This document shows positions 1-7,626 of a DNA stretch of 29,047 nucleotides, one piece after another. Each line of letters begins with the position of its first letter. The first letter of the stretch is position 1. Location: the NCBI GenBank assembly GCA_051867655.1, contig JBJDYV010000097.1, positions 1 through 29,047 of the forward strand. Direction: 5' to 3'. This stretch comes from JAJPXI01 sp051867655. GTDB taxonomy: Bacteria > Bacillota > Clostridia > Oscillospirales > Oscillospiraceae. A program made the translations under genes and the position numbers. The notes beneath the pieces are model-generated. The model was not told where the DNA came from. It saw only the letters and a program-made list of their open reading frames with translations, and did not search any database.

Positions 1-2
1 AC

Positions 3-422
3 GACCCCTCCGTGCACGATTACAGCGAGGACAAGCCGGAGTTCGTGTGCATCGGCCACGACCACTACGTCTACGGCAACAAGAAGGAGATCGCGGAGTA
101 CAAGGCCATCCGGGAAAAGGGCGTGCCCCTGAAGACCATCACCATCGCGGACGGAAGCGAGCCGGAGGCTGCCCCGGAGCAGCCGGTGGTCATCCCCGAG
201 GGTGAGTACATCAAGGCCCCGGTCCGCGACACGGGAAGCCGCTGGTATACCTTCCTGTCTTTCCTGCTGCCCATTCCGGGCCTGATTGTGGCCCTGATTC
301 TGAAGCGTTTCCGGTACATCCGCAACTACAAGGCGTGCAAAAAGGGCGCCCTCGCCGGGTTTATCACCCTGGGGGTGATCGTCCTGCTGTTTCTGCTTTT
401 GCTGTTGCTGGCGGTGGTCTGA
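3..422 (+). CDS. Hypothetical membrane protein, C-terminal part (5' end outside window)
   Basis: The reading frame is open from the first bases of the window, so the true start probably lies upstream; a GTG at 12 is possible but has no ribosome-binding site. The visible 139 residues start with a charged soluble stretch, then a Pro/Glu-rich linker. Two hydrophobic segments close the protein: one around WYTFLSFLLPIPGLIVALIL, and one very leucine-rich at the extreme C-terminus. Basic residues between them (KRFRYIRNYKACKK) suggest a cytoplasmic loop. The next gene begins 1 base after the stop, so the two are probably co-transcribed. I do not recognise the family and assign no function. Confidence 0.6.
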   Translation, partial: DPSVHDYSEDKPEFVCIGHDHYVYGNKKEIAEYKAIREKGVPLKTITIADGSEPEAAPEQPVVIPEGEYIKAPVRDTGSRWYTFLSFLLPIPGLIVALILKRFRYIRNYKACKKGALAGFITLGVIVLLFLLLLLLAVV

Positions 423-423
423 G

Positions 424-1710
424 TTGAGCCGGACAGCGCGGGATAACCGGCCCAACCTGAAGCCGGTCACAAAAGTCAGGCTGAATGAAAAGTATACCAA
501 GGTCCGGCTGGCCCTGGTGGTCCTGCTGGTCCTGGTCGCGGCGGCAGCCTTTGGTTACGGGGTCTACTCCCTCCTTCAGCAGGAACCCGGCTGGGTGGAG
601 ATCGAGGCGAATTCCGGCTCCGGGGTCACCTGCGCCGATGAATTCGTGTTCCTGTACGAGCTGGGCGCGGGCGAGCTGTCCGCCACGGCGGAAAAAAAGG
701 CCCTGACCCTGCTCTATACCCAGGCGGCCGAGCAGGCCTGTCAGATCTTTAATTCCGACACGCTCTTCGAGGGCGTTCACAACGTCTACACCCTGAACCG
801 GCACCCCAACGAGGTCCTGGACGTGGACGAGGCGCTCTACGATGCGTTTTCCCTGCTGCAGAGCTATGAGAACCGCAATCTGTATCTGGCCCCTGTCTAT
901 GCGCGGTATGAGAACCTGTTTTCCTGCACCGACGACGTTCAGGCCGAAGAGTATGACCCGTACCGGAGCAGCGACGCGGCGGCGGAATATCAGGAGCTGG
1001 CCGCCTATGCCGCCGACCCCAGCCAGGTGGACGTGCAGCTTCTGGGCGGTGGAAAGGTGCGGCTTTTCGTCTCGGAGGAGTATCTGGCCTACGCCGAAGA
1101 AAACGGCATCACCGAGTTTATCGACTTTTTCTGGATGAAAAACGCCTTCCTCCTGGACTACATCGCGGACCGGCTGATCGAAAACGGATACACCCACGGG
1201 ACCCTGTCCAGTTATGACGGCTTCTCCCGAAACCTGGACGACCGGGACGTGACCTATTCCCTGAACCTCTATGACCGGGTGGGGCAGGCCGTCTACGAGG
1301 CCGCCGTTCTGGAGTACAGCGGCGCACGCAGCTTCGTCTCTCTGCGGGATCATAAGATGACGCAGCTGGACAGCCGGCATTACTATGAATACGCCAACGG
1401 CGAGACCCGGAGCTCCTATGTGGACATCCAAGACGCTCGGTGCCGCAGCGCCGTGCCCGACCTGACGGCCTATTCCGCCGAAATGGGCTGCGCCCGGCTG
1501 CTTCTGGAGGTCAGCCCTCTCTATATTGTGGACGACCTGGACGGGGAGGCCCTCAATGCCCTCTGCCAGCGCGGGGTCTTCTCCGTTTATTGCAAAGACC
1601 GCACCGTCTGCTACAACGACACGGCGCTGAACCTGTCCCAGTTCTATGACCGGGATGGGGTGCGTTATACGTCCCGGTATCAGCCCGAACCCCTACCGCA
1701 GTCATCCTAG
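424..1710 (+). CDS. Membrane-anchored protein with faint, degenerate ApbE-like features
   Basis: This 428-residue protein starts at TTG 424, directly after the preceding stop; no in-frame ATG occurs before the membrane segment. Residues about 28-50 form a single N-terminal membrane anchor after a basic cytoplasmic tail, so the bulk is probably extracytoplasmic. The spacing of several blocks recalls ApbE (FAD:protein FMN transferase): LNRHPNEVLDVDEALYDAF resembles the early ApbE block, DFFWMKNAFLLDYIADRL the KG.aaD helix region, and SRHYYEYANGETRSSY the HIiDp.TG block. The catalytic His-Asp and Mg-binding Asp/Thr residues I would expect are not visible. If related, it is a non-catalytic relative. 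The resemblance is by eye and weak; a lineage-specific protein is the alternative. It ends just before an independent promoter. Confidence 0.55.
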   Translation: MSRTARDNRPNLKPVTKVRLNEKYTKVRLALVVLLVLVAAAAFGYGVYSLLQQEPGWVEIEANSGSGVTCADEFVFLYELGAGELSATAEKKALTLLYTQAAEQACQIFNSDTLFEGVHNVYTLNRHPNEVLDVDEALYDAFSLLQSYENRNLYLAPVYARYENLFSCTDDVQAEEYDPYRSSDAAAEYQELAAYAADPSQVDVQLLGGGKVRLFVSEEYLAYAEENGITEFIDFFWMKNAFLLDYIADRLIENGYTHGTLSSYDGFSRNLDDRDVTYSLNLYDRVGQAVYEAAVLEYSGARSFVSLRDHKMTQLDSRHYYEYANGETRSSYVDIQDARCRSAVPDLTAYSAEMGCARLLLEVSPLYIVDDLDGEALNALCQRGVFSVYCKDRTVCYNDTALNLSQFYDRDGVRYTSRYQPEPLPQSS

Positions 1711-1725
1711 CTGGAACATTGTCCC

Positions 1726-1755
1726 TTGACAAAAGAATCGGACGCAAGCTATAAT
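1726..1755 (+). promoter_or_regulatory. Sigma-A promoter for the solute-binding lipoprotein
   Basis: A perfect -35 TTGACA (1726-1731) and a perfect -10 TATAAT (1750-1755) are separated by 18 bp. Transcription would begin near 1762, right at the left arm of the leader hairpin and about 70 bases before the lipoprotein start codon. Confidence 0.85.
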
Positions 1756-1762
1756 AACATTT

Positions 1763-1815
1763 AAATAAAAGCAGACAAAGGCATTAAAACGGTATTTCCT
1801 TGTCTGCTTTTATTT
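1763..1815 (+). promoter_or_regulatory. 5'-terminal leader hairpin (mRNA stabiliser or attenuator)
   Basis: AAATAAAAGCAGACAA (1763-1778) is exactly complementary to TTGTCTGCTTTTATTT (1800-1815), giving a 16-bp stem with a 21-base loop. The stem begins where the predicted transcript begins and ends 5 bases before the AAGGAGG site at 1821-1827. The 3' arm is T-rich but is not followed by a clean T run. Protection of the 5' end is therefore at least as likely as transcription attenuation. Confidence 0.7.
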
Positions 1816-1833
1816 TGTTGAAGGAGGATTATT

Positions 1834-4029
1834 ATGAAAAAAAGGATTATTTGTCTGCTCCTGGCCCTGGTCATGGGTCTGAGCCTGGCCGCGTGCGGCG
1901 GTTCCAAGACAGGCGATGAGGAGCAGAAGCCCACCGGCAACGGGACTGCGGCGGGCGAAAACGAGGGCACGGAGGTCGACAAGAGCTCCATGAGCTATGA
2001 CGAGCTCTCCGCGTACATCTATGAAGATGTGCTGGGCGAGTTTTACAGCACCTACGAGGCTGCCAAGGAGACGGAGAGCGTCTCCGAGCGCTACGCGCTG
2101 GCGGCCATCGCGGAGGCCAAGCTGCTGGAGTCCGGCGTCATTATGCCGACCACGACCGTGGGCGGACAATATGCCCTTTCCCGCGTGGCTCCCTATACGG
2201 TTGGCTACGCACTGTGGGGCACCGATAATGAGCGCTATCACCAGGCGCTGGTCTGCACCGAGTTCATCACTGCGGAGGACCGCACGGAGATGAAGGCCAA
2301 GTGGAATGAGCTGCGGGGCACCGGAACCTATGAGGCCTGGGCCAAGTCCTATCTGGAAGACAAAGGATATACCCTGAAGTCCGACTACACTCTGGCCTAT
2401 GACGCCGATCCCACCACCTGGGATGTGTTTACCACCTATTGGGCCACGGACAGCTCCGCCATCGTCAACACCTATGACGGCCTGTACGAGTATGACTGCG
2501 AGGGCTACATTCAGCCCGCTCTGGCCACCAGCTACGAGGTCTCCGAGGACGGCTGCACCTACACCTTCCACCTGCGGGAAGGCGTGAAATGGGTGGACTT
2601 CCAGGGCAGAGAGCTGGCGGACGTGCAGGCAGACGACTTTGTGGCGGGCCTGCAGCACCTTCTGGACGCCCAGGCCGGCATGGAGTATCTGGCCGGCGCC
2701 TACGGCGGCTGCAACATCGTTAACGCCGACGCCTACATGGCCGGTGAGGTGACCGACTTCGCCGAGGTCGGCGTCAAGGCCGTGGACAAGTACACCGTGG
2801 AGTACACCCTGGCGGCCCCCTGCACCTTCTTCGAGACCATGCTGGGCTATACCACCTTCGCCCCCCTGTGCCGCAGCTATTATGAGTCCATGGGCGGCAA
2901 GTTCGGCGTGGAGTATGATCCCTCCGCGGCGGGTTACACCTATGGGCGGGACCCGTCCTCCATCGCCTATTGCGGCCCGTACCTGGTTACCAGTGCCACC
3001 GACAGCAACTCCATCGTGTTTGAGGCAAACGAGAGCTATTGGAATGCGGGCAACATCAACGTCAAGAAGATTGTATGGCTGTATGACGACGGCTCCGACG
3101 TCACAAAGCTCTACCGCGACGCGGTCAGTGGAACGCTGGACGGCGTGTCCCTGAACACCTCCACCCTGGAGACGGCAAAGGCCGAGGGGCTGTTTGACAA
3201 GTATGCCTACGTCTCCAACACGGACGCGACCACGTATGTTACCTATCTGAACCTGAACCGCGGTGCGTTCTCCAACGTCAACGACGACACGGCGGCCGTC
3301 TCCCCCCAGACGGAGGAAGACGCGGCCCGGACCAACGCGGCGGTCAGCAACGTACATTTCCGCCGGGCGCTCACTTTCTCCGTGGACCGGGCGGCCTATA
3401 ACGCTCAGCAGGCCGGCGAGGATCTGAAATACACCTCCCTGCGCAACTCCTATACGCCCGCGAACTTCGTTTCCCTGCTGGAGGACGTCACCGTGAGCAT
3501 CAACGGCACGGATGTCACCTTCCCGGAGGGCACCTATTACGGTGAGATCATGCAGGCCCAGCTGGACGCGGATGAGTACCCCATCCTGGTCTGGGATCCG
3601 GAGGCAGATGAAGGAAACGGCGGCGGCGACGGCTATGACGGCTGGTACAATCCGGCCAACGCGGCGGCTGAGCTGGAGCTGGCCATCGCGGAGCTGGCCG
3701 AGGACGGCATCGTGGTGGATGCGGACAATCCGATCTACGTGGATTTCCCCTATGACAGCAGCAATGAGACCTATTCCAACCGGGCCAACGCCTACAAGCA
3801 GTCTGTCGAGGCCTCCCTGGGCGGCAAGGTCATTGTCAACCTGGTGGCCTGCACGGACATCAACGAGTGGTACTATTGCGGATATTACATCTCCTATGGC
3901 TACGAAGCCAACTGTGATATTTACGACCTGACCGGCTGGATTCCCGACTACGGCGATCCCTGCAACTATCTGGATACCATCCTTCCCGATTACGCAGGCT
4001 ATCAGACCATGCTTCTTGGCATCTATTAA
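1834..4029 (+). CDS. Peptide-type ABC transporter substrate-binding lipoprotein (SBP family 5), apparently permuted
   Basis: A 731-residue lipoprotein: basic N-terminus, hydrophobic core and lipobox LSLAAC with the lipidated Cys at 21, then a Gly/Glu-rich linker. Family-5 (OppA/DppA-like) hallmarks lie at residues about 190-731: DGLYEYD, PALATSYEVSEDG.TYTF.LREGVKW (about 228-253), a FRRALTFSVDR-type helix, and a final GWIPDYGDP. The canonical fold continues about 100 residues past the last motif, but here the protein ends after a further 25 or so. Residues about 66-140 (SERYALAAIAEAKLL, then VIMP, then QYALSR) look like that missing C-terminal segment placed at the N-terminus. Start ATG 1834 follows AAGGAGG with 6-base spacing. 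No permease or ATPase genes are adjacent, so it either serves a transporter encoded elsewhere or acts as a sensor. Confidence 0.9.
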   Translation: MKKRIICLLLALVMGLSLAACGGSKTGDEEQKPTGNGTAAGENEGTEVDKSSMSYDELSAYIYEDVLGEFYSTYEAAKETESVSERYALAAIAEAKLLESGVIMPTTTVGGQYALSRVAPYTVGYALWGTDNERYHQALVCTEFITAEDRTEMKAKWNELRGTGTYEAWAKSYLEDKGYTLKSDYTLAYDADPTTWDVFTTYWATDSSAIVNTYDGLYEYDCEGYIQPALATSYEVSEDGCTYTFHLREGVKWVDFQGRELADVQADDFVAGLQHLLDAQAGMEYLAGAYGGCNIVNADAYMAGEVTDFAEVGVKAVDKYTVEYTLAAPCTFFETMLGYTTFAPLCRSYYESMGGKFGVEYDPSAAGYTYGRDPSSIAYCGPYLVTSATDSNSIVFEANESYWNAGNINVKKIVWLYDDGSDVTKLYRDAVSGTLDGVSLNTSTLETAKAEGLFDKYAYVSNTDATTYVTYLNLNRGAFSNVNDDTAAVSPQTEEDAARTNAAVSNVHFRRALTFSVDRAAYNAQQAGEDLKYTSLRNSYTPANFVSLLEDVTVSINGTDVTFPEGTYYGEIMQAQLDADEYPILVWDPEADEGNGGGDGYDGWYNPANAAAELELAIAELAEDGIVVDADNPIYVDFPYDSSNETYSNRANAYKQSVEASLGGKVIVNLVACTDINEWYYCGYYISYGYEANCDIYDLTGWIPDYGDPCNYLDTILPDYAGYQTMLLGIY

Positions 4030-4057
4030 GATCCCGTCACAAGTATGCCAGTATAAC

Positions 4058-4095
4058 AAAAGAGAACTGCCACAGAATGCGGCAGTTCTCTTTTT
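4058..4095 (+). terminator. Rho-independent terminator after the lipoprotein gene
   Basis: AGAGAACTGCC (4061-4071) pairs perfectly with GGCAGTTCTCT (4081-4091) across a 9-base loop. Flanking A and T runs extend the stem, and TTTTT follows. It lies 30 bases after the stop, making the lipoprotein gene monocistronic. Confidence 0.9.
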
Positions 4096-4226
4096 ATAGG
4101 GAAAAGGACAGCTTGACGCCAAATATATTTTCCTGAATAATTCCGGATCTTAACAAAACTCAAACAATTGTGTGGTATGGTAGAAGATAATGAAACATCG
4201 CCGCCCTGTCACGGAGGTATTTGAGC

Positions 4227-5096
4227 ATGAAACAGATCGGGCCGAAATTGAGGAGATGTCTGTATCCCGGCTTGCCCTGGGTTATCGTACTAGTGATCCT
4301 GAGCAGTCTGATGCTGGTCCTCGTCTTTACAAAGAACCTTGAGGATACCCCCTTTGCGTATGTGTCCTACGTACTGTCCGCCTATGCTCTGGCTGTCGCT
4401 GTGGCGGAGATGGTCGCCGCGGTCAAGGCGTTTCGGCGGAAATTGTATGATACGCCCCTGACAAACCGCTATCTGACCGACGCGTTTTTCCGTGTGCGCG
4501 TGGGGCTCCGGCTTTCGTTTGCCATCAACCTGGTTTATGCCGCGTTCAAATTGCTGTGCGCGGTGCGCGATTCTTCCTTTTGGGACGGCGCCCTCGCACT
4601 CTACTATTTCCTGCTGTGTGGGGTCCGGATAAACCTGATCCGAGAAATGCCTGCTTCCCGGAACGCGTCAAATGAGAAGCGGGAGCTGCTCACGTACCGT
4701 ACCACCGGTATTTTTCTCATGATCCTGGACATTGCGCTGGGCGGCATCGCGGTACAGATCGTGCGCAATGGACGGAGCTATCACTATGCGGGGACGCTGA
4801 TTTTTGCGGCGGGCTTTTACGCCTTTTACTGCCTGATCCTCTCCAGTATCAACACAGTGAAATACCGAAAATTCAACAGCCCTGTCCTGTCGGCCGCAAA
4901 GGCGGTCAACCTGACCACCGCATTGGTATCCATCTTTTCTCTGGAAACCGCTATGCTCGACCAATTCGGCGACGATATGCGGTATCAGGAGATCATGACT
5001 GCGGCAACAGCCAGTACGGTATGTATTCTTGTTCTTGCAATCGCGGTGTACATGGTGATCCGGTCGGAGCTGCGGGTAAGGAAGCTGGAGCCTTGA
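4227..5096 (+). CDS. Polytopic membrane protein of unknown function
   Basis: A 289-residue hydrophobic protein with about seven to eight predicted membrane segments, roughly at residues 18-38, 45-65, 95-115, 121-140, 160-177, 187-208 and 254-277. Basic cytoplasmic loops contain FRRKLYD and KYRKFN, and the C-terminus RSELRVRKLEP is charged. ATG 4227 is preferred over TTG 4221 because the GGAGG at 4213-4217 is 9 bases from the ATG but only 3 from the TTG. A possible extended -10 (TGG TATGGT, ending 4181) lies upstream. I recognise no catalytic or transport motif. Similar uncharacterised integral membrane proteins are common in Clostridia. It is separated from the next gene by 143 bases without an obvious terminator. 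Confidence 0.75.
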   Translation: MKQIGPKLRRCLYPGLPWVIVLVILSSLMLVLVFTKNLEDTPFAYVSYVLSAYALAVAVAEMVAAVKAFRRKLYDTPLTNRYLTDAFFRVRVGLRLSFAINLVYAAFKLLCAVRDSSFWDGALALYYFLLCGVRINLIREMPASRNASNEKRELLTYRTTGIFLMILDIALGGIAVQIVRNGRSYHYAGTLIFAAGFYAFYCLILSSINTVKYRKFNSPVLSAAKAVNLTTALVSIFSLETAMLDQFGDDMRYQEIMTAATASTVCILVLAIAVYMVIRSELRVRKLEP

Positions 5097-5239
5097 GCCG
5101 GGGATGACCTTCGATACCGGTTGAGCGATCCTGATTTTTGACCGTGAAGGGCGGGACATCGGCAGGCGGATCGCTTCAGAATCAAGAAAAAACGGTAAAA
5201 TCATTCGGCCCAGGAAGCCTGGGCAGGGAGGAGCAAGGA

Positions 5240-5911
5240 ATGATCCGAATCTTAGTGGTCGATGACGACGCGGCGCTGAACCGGAGCGTCTGCACCTATC
5301 TGAACGACAGCGGCTATGAGGCCAAGGGCTGCCTCAGCGCGGACAGCGCCTATGACACCATGTACGGCAGTCTGTATGACCTCATCATTTCCGACATCAT
5401 GATGCCGGGGACCGACGGCTTTGAGTTTGCCCGAACCGTGCGCGAGCAGAACAGGACCATCCCCATTCTGTTCATGAGCGCCCGGGACGATCTGCCCGCC
5501 AAGCAGAAGGGCTTTGACCTGGGGATCGACGACTATATGGTCAAGCCCGTGGACTTCAGCGAGCTTCTGATGCGGGTCCGGGCGCTGCTGCGCCGGGCCA
5601 ATATCGAGGCCAGCCGCAAGCTGACCGTAGGCAATCTGACCCTGAACGCCGACGCCATGACCGCCGAGGTGGACGGGGCCGAGGTGCCGGCGACCACTCG
5701 GGAGTTCAACATCCTGTACAAGCTGCTGTCCTATCCCAATCACACCTTCTCCCGCTCACAGCTGATGGATGAGTTCTGGGGTGTGGAGAGCGAGACCAGC
5801 CTGCGGGCGGTGGACGTCTATATCACCAAGCTGCGGGATAAGTTCTCTGCCTGTGACGGGTTTGAGATCAGGACCGTCCGGGGACTGGGATATAAGGCGG
5901 TGCTGACATGA
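5240..5911 (+). CDS. OmpR/PhoB-family response regulator
   Basis: A 223-residue DNA-binding response regulator. The receiver domain (residues about 1-115) has the acidic cluster DDD at 8-10, phospho-acceptor Asp52 in SDIMMPG, the switch residue Ser80 in FMSARDD, and Lys102 in VKPVDF. The C-terminal winged helix (about 125-223) includes TREFNILYKLL, RAVDVYITKLR and RTVRGLGYK. ATG 5240 is chosen over the upstream in-frame start because GGGAGGAGCAAGGA directly precedes it and the protein then begins exactly at the receiver fold. A short hairpin (5208-5224, GCCCAGG/CCTGGGC) sits just before the ribosome-binding site. It overlaps the kinase gene by 4 bases (ATGA), indicating translational coupling. 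Targets are unknown; the downstream membrane-protein gene is the nearest candidate. Confidence 0.95.
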   Translation: MIRILVVDDDAALNRSVCTYLNDSGYEAKGCLSADSAYDTMYGSLYDLIISDIMMPGTDGFEFARTVREQNRTIPILFMSARDDLPAKQKGFDLGIDDYMVKPVDFSELLMRVRALLRRANIEASRKLTVGNLTLNADAMTAEVDGAEVPATTREFNILYKLLSYPNHTFSRSQLMDEFWGVESETSLRAVDVYITKLRDKFSACDGFEIRTVRGLGYKAVLT

Positions 5912-6975
5912 AACAGGAACACCGGATCCAGCGCTCCCGGTTCCCCATCTCCCTCTTTTTTATCTTTCTGGGCATTCTGTTGATCATGTCCGGCATCCAC
6001 ACCGGCCTGATCGTCCTGATCAATACGCTGGAACTGAGCGATTTTTCCGCGACGGTCATTCCCATTCTCTATTGGTCCCTGGTGGCCCTGGCTCTGGCGT
6101 CCTTTACCCGCTTTCAGGTGGTCAGGACCTATGAAAAGCCCGTGCGGCAGCTGGCGAAGGCCACCGAAAAGGTCGCCCGGGGCGATTTCTCCGTGTATGT
6201 GCCGCCCCTGCACACACCGGACAAGCTGGACTACCTGGACCTGATGATCCTGGACTTCAACAAGATGGTGGCGGAGCTGGGCAGCATTGAGACCATGAAG
6301 ACCGATTTTATCTCCAATGTCTCCCATGAGATCAAGACCCCCCTGGCCGTGATCTCCAACTACGCCCAGATGCTGAAAAGCGACAGCCTGACGGATCAGG
6401 AGCGGGATGAATGTCTGGACAGCATCCTCGACAATGTCAAGCGCCTGTCGGAGCTGGTCATGAACATCCTGAAGCTGAGTAAGGTCGAAAATCAGGTCAT
6501 CAAGCCCCGGGCGGAACCTTACGACCTGTGCGCGCAGCTCAGCAAATGCGCCCTCTTATTTGAGGACGCATGGGAGAAGAAAAACATCGATCTGGAATTT
6601 GAGACTGAGGATCGGGCGGTCATCTCCGCTGACCAGGAAATGATGGAGATCGTCTGGAACAATTTGCTGTCCAACGCGGTCAAGTTCACACCGGAGGGCG
6701 GAACGGTCCGCCTGTGTCAGACCTCGGAGCCGGACGCCGTCACGGTCACAGTCTCCGACACGGGCTGCGGCATGACGCAGGAGACCATATCCCATATTTT
6801 TGAAAAGTTTTATCAGGGTGATACCTCCCACTCCACCCCCGGAAACGGGCTGGGACTGGCGCTGGCGCTCCGGATCCTACAGATATCCGGAGGGACCATC
6901 ACCGTCACCAGCACGGTGGGGGAGGGGTCCACCTTTACGGTGCGCCTGCCGACGGAAGGAACAAACGAGTCATGA
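5908..6975 (+). CDS. Sensor histidine kinase (HAMP-HisKA-HATPase)
   Basis: A 355-residue membrane kinase that would phosphorylate the adjacent response regulator. Two membrane segments (residues about 12-38 and 48-66) enclose only a tiny external loop, so it probably senses within the membrane or through a partner rather than by an extracellular domain. A HAMP-like linker follows (about 68-125). The H-box SNVSHEIKTPLA carries the phosphorylated His140. The N-box is NNLLSNAVKF (251-260), the G1 box DTGCGM (284-289) and the G2 box GNGLGLALA (from 312). All catalytic motifs are intact. It overlaps the regulator gene upstream and the next gene downstream by ATGA, making a three-gene coupled unit. 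The small-loop architecture resembles intramembrane-sensing kinases that detect envelope stress or antibiotics, which is an inference only. Confidence 0.95.
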   Translation: MKQEHRIQRSRFPISLFFIFLGILLIMSGIHTGLIVLINTLELSDFSATVIPILYWSLVALALASFTRFQVVRTYEKPVRQLAKATEKVARGDFSVYVPPLHTPDKLDYLDLMILDFNKMVAELGSIETMKTDFISNVSHEIKTPLAVISNYAQMLKSDSLTDQERDECLDSILDNVKRLSELVMNILKLSKVENQVIKPRAEPYDLCAQLSKCALLFEDAWEKKNIDLEFETEDRAVISADQEMMEIVWNNLLSNAVKFTPEGGTVRLCQTSEPDAVTVTVSDTGCGMTQETISHIFEKFYQGDTSHSTPGNGLGLALALRILQISGGTITVTSTVGEGSTFTVRLPTEGTNES

Positions 6976-7511
6976 GTGAGATCACCAAAAGCGCCCGCGA
7001 TTTTGTGGGGTATGAATATAAGGAACTGACCGCTCCCAGAGATCAGTTTTCCCTCTATCTGGACAGCTACGAAAACTTCGGCTGGGCCCCGGACGGGAAT
7101 ACGCCCCCGCACAGCCGGAACGGGATGATCACGGTTACGCTGAAGCGGGACCGCCGCATCGTCAATAAGGCGGAGCTGACCCGGCTTCAGCGCAATTTTG
7201 ACACCTGCGCCGGGGAGATCCAGGCCCTGGAGCGCTCCAAGACCTCCGGCCCTCTGATGCTGGCCCTGACGATCGGGCTGATCGGCACCGCCTTCATGGC
7301 TCTCTCCGTGTTCGCGGTCACGGCGCAGCCCCCCCACATCCTGGCCTGTATCCTGCTGGCCGTTCCGGCCTTTGCGGGCTGGATCGCCCCGGTTTTTATC
7401 TACCGGAACCGGGCGCAGCGGAAAGCCGCCAAGATCAACCCGCTGATTGAAGAAAAGCTGGAGGAGGCCTACCGCCTATGCGAGCGAGGCCACCAGCTGC
7501 TTCCTCAATAA
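6972..7511 (+). CDS. Two-TM membrane protein coupled to the two-component system
   Basis: A 179-residue protein starting at ATG 6972, overlapping the kinase stop by 4 bases. Residues 1-90 are soluble and end in a heptad-like, probably coiled-coil stretch (KAELTRLQRNFDTCAGEIQA). Two membrane segments follow, around LMLALTIGLIGTAFMALSVFAV and ILACILLAVPAFAGWIAPVFI, then a basic, helical C-terminal tail (NRAQRKAAK, LIEEKLEEAYRLCERG). I do not recognise the family. Its strict coupling to the regulator and kinase suggests it is an accessory sensor or an output of the system. It is closed by a strong terminator. Confidence 0.75.
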   Translation: MSEITKSARDFVGYEYKELTAPRDQFSLYLDSYENFGWAPDGNTPPHSRNGMITVTLKRDRRIVNKAELTRLQRNFDTCAGEIQALERSKTSGPLMLALTIGLIGTAFMALSVFAVTAQPPHILACILLAVPAFAGWIAPVFIYRNRAQRKAAKINPLIEEKLEEAYRLCERGHQLLPQ

Positions 7512-7532
7512 CGAAAACTTCATCTGACCCAG

Positions 7533-7575
7533 CAAGGCCCGGTCCGTTTGTTTGGGACCGGGCCTTGTTTTATTT
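7533..7575 (+). terminator. Rho-independent terminator of the two-component operon
   Basis: CAAGGCCCGGTCC (7533-7545) pairs perfectly with GGACCGGGCCTTG (7555-7567) over a 9-base loop and is followed by TTTTATTT. It may also limit transcription arriving from the convergent MerR gene. Confidence 0.92.
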
Positions 7576-7626
7576 GCCTGAGACGGCTTTTCTGCCCCGG
7601 GGAGGCGGACGATTTCAGCGGATTTT

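Noticed and set aside
1810..4122. A 770-codon open frame on the minus strand opposite the lipoprotein gene
   Set aside because: It mirrors the codon pattern of a GC-rich gene, has no ribosome site or recognisable domain, and runs through promoter-side and terminator hairpins of the real gene.
5173..5201. Promoter for the response regulator (TTCAGA...TAAAAT)
   Set aside because: The spacing is only 15 bp and both boxes are poor, so I did not list it.
5138..5239. N-terminal extension of the response regulator
   Set aside because: The extra 34 residues lack any domain and span the hairpin and ribosome site; the receiver fold starts at ATG 5240.
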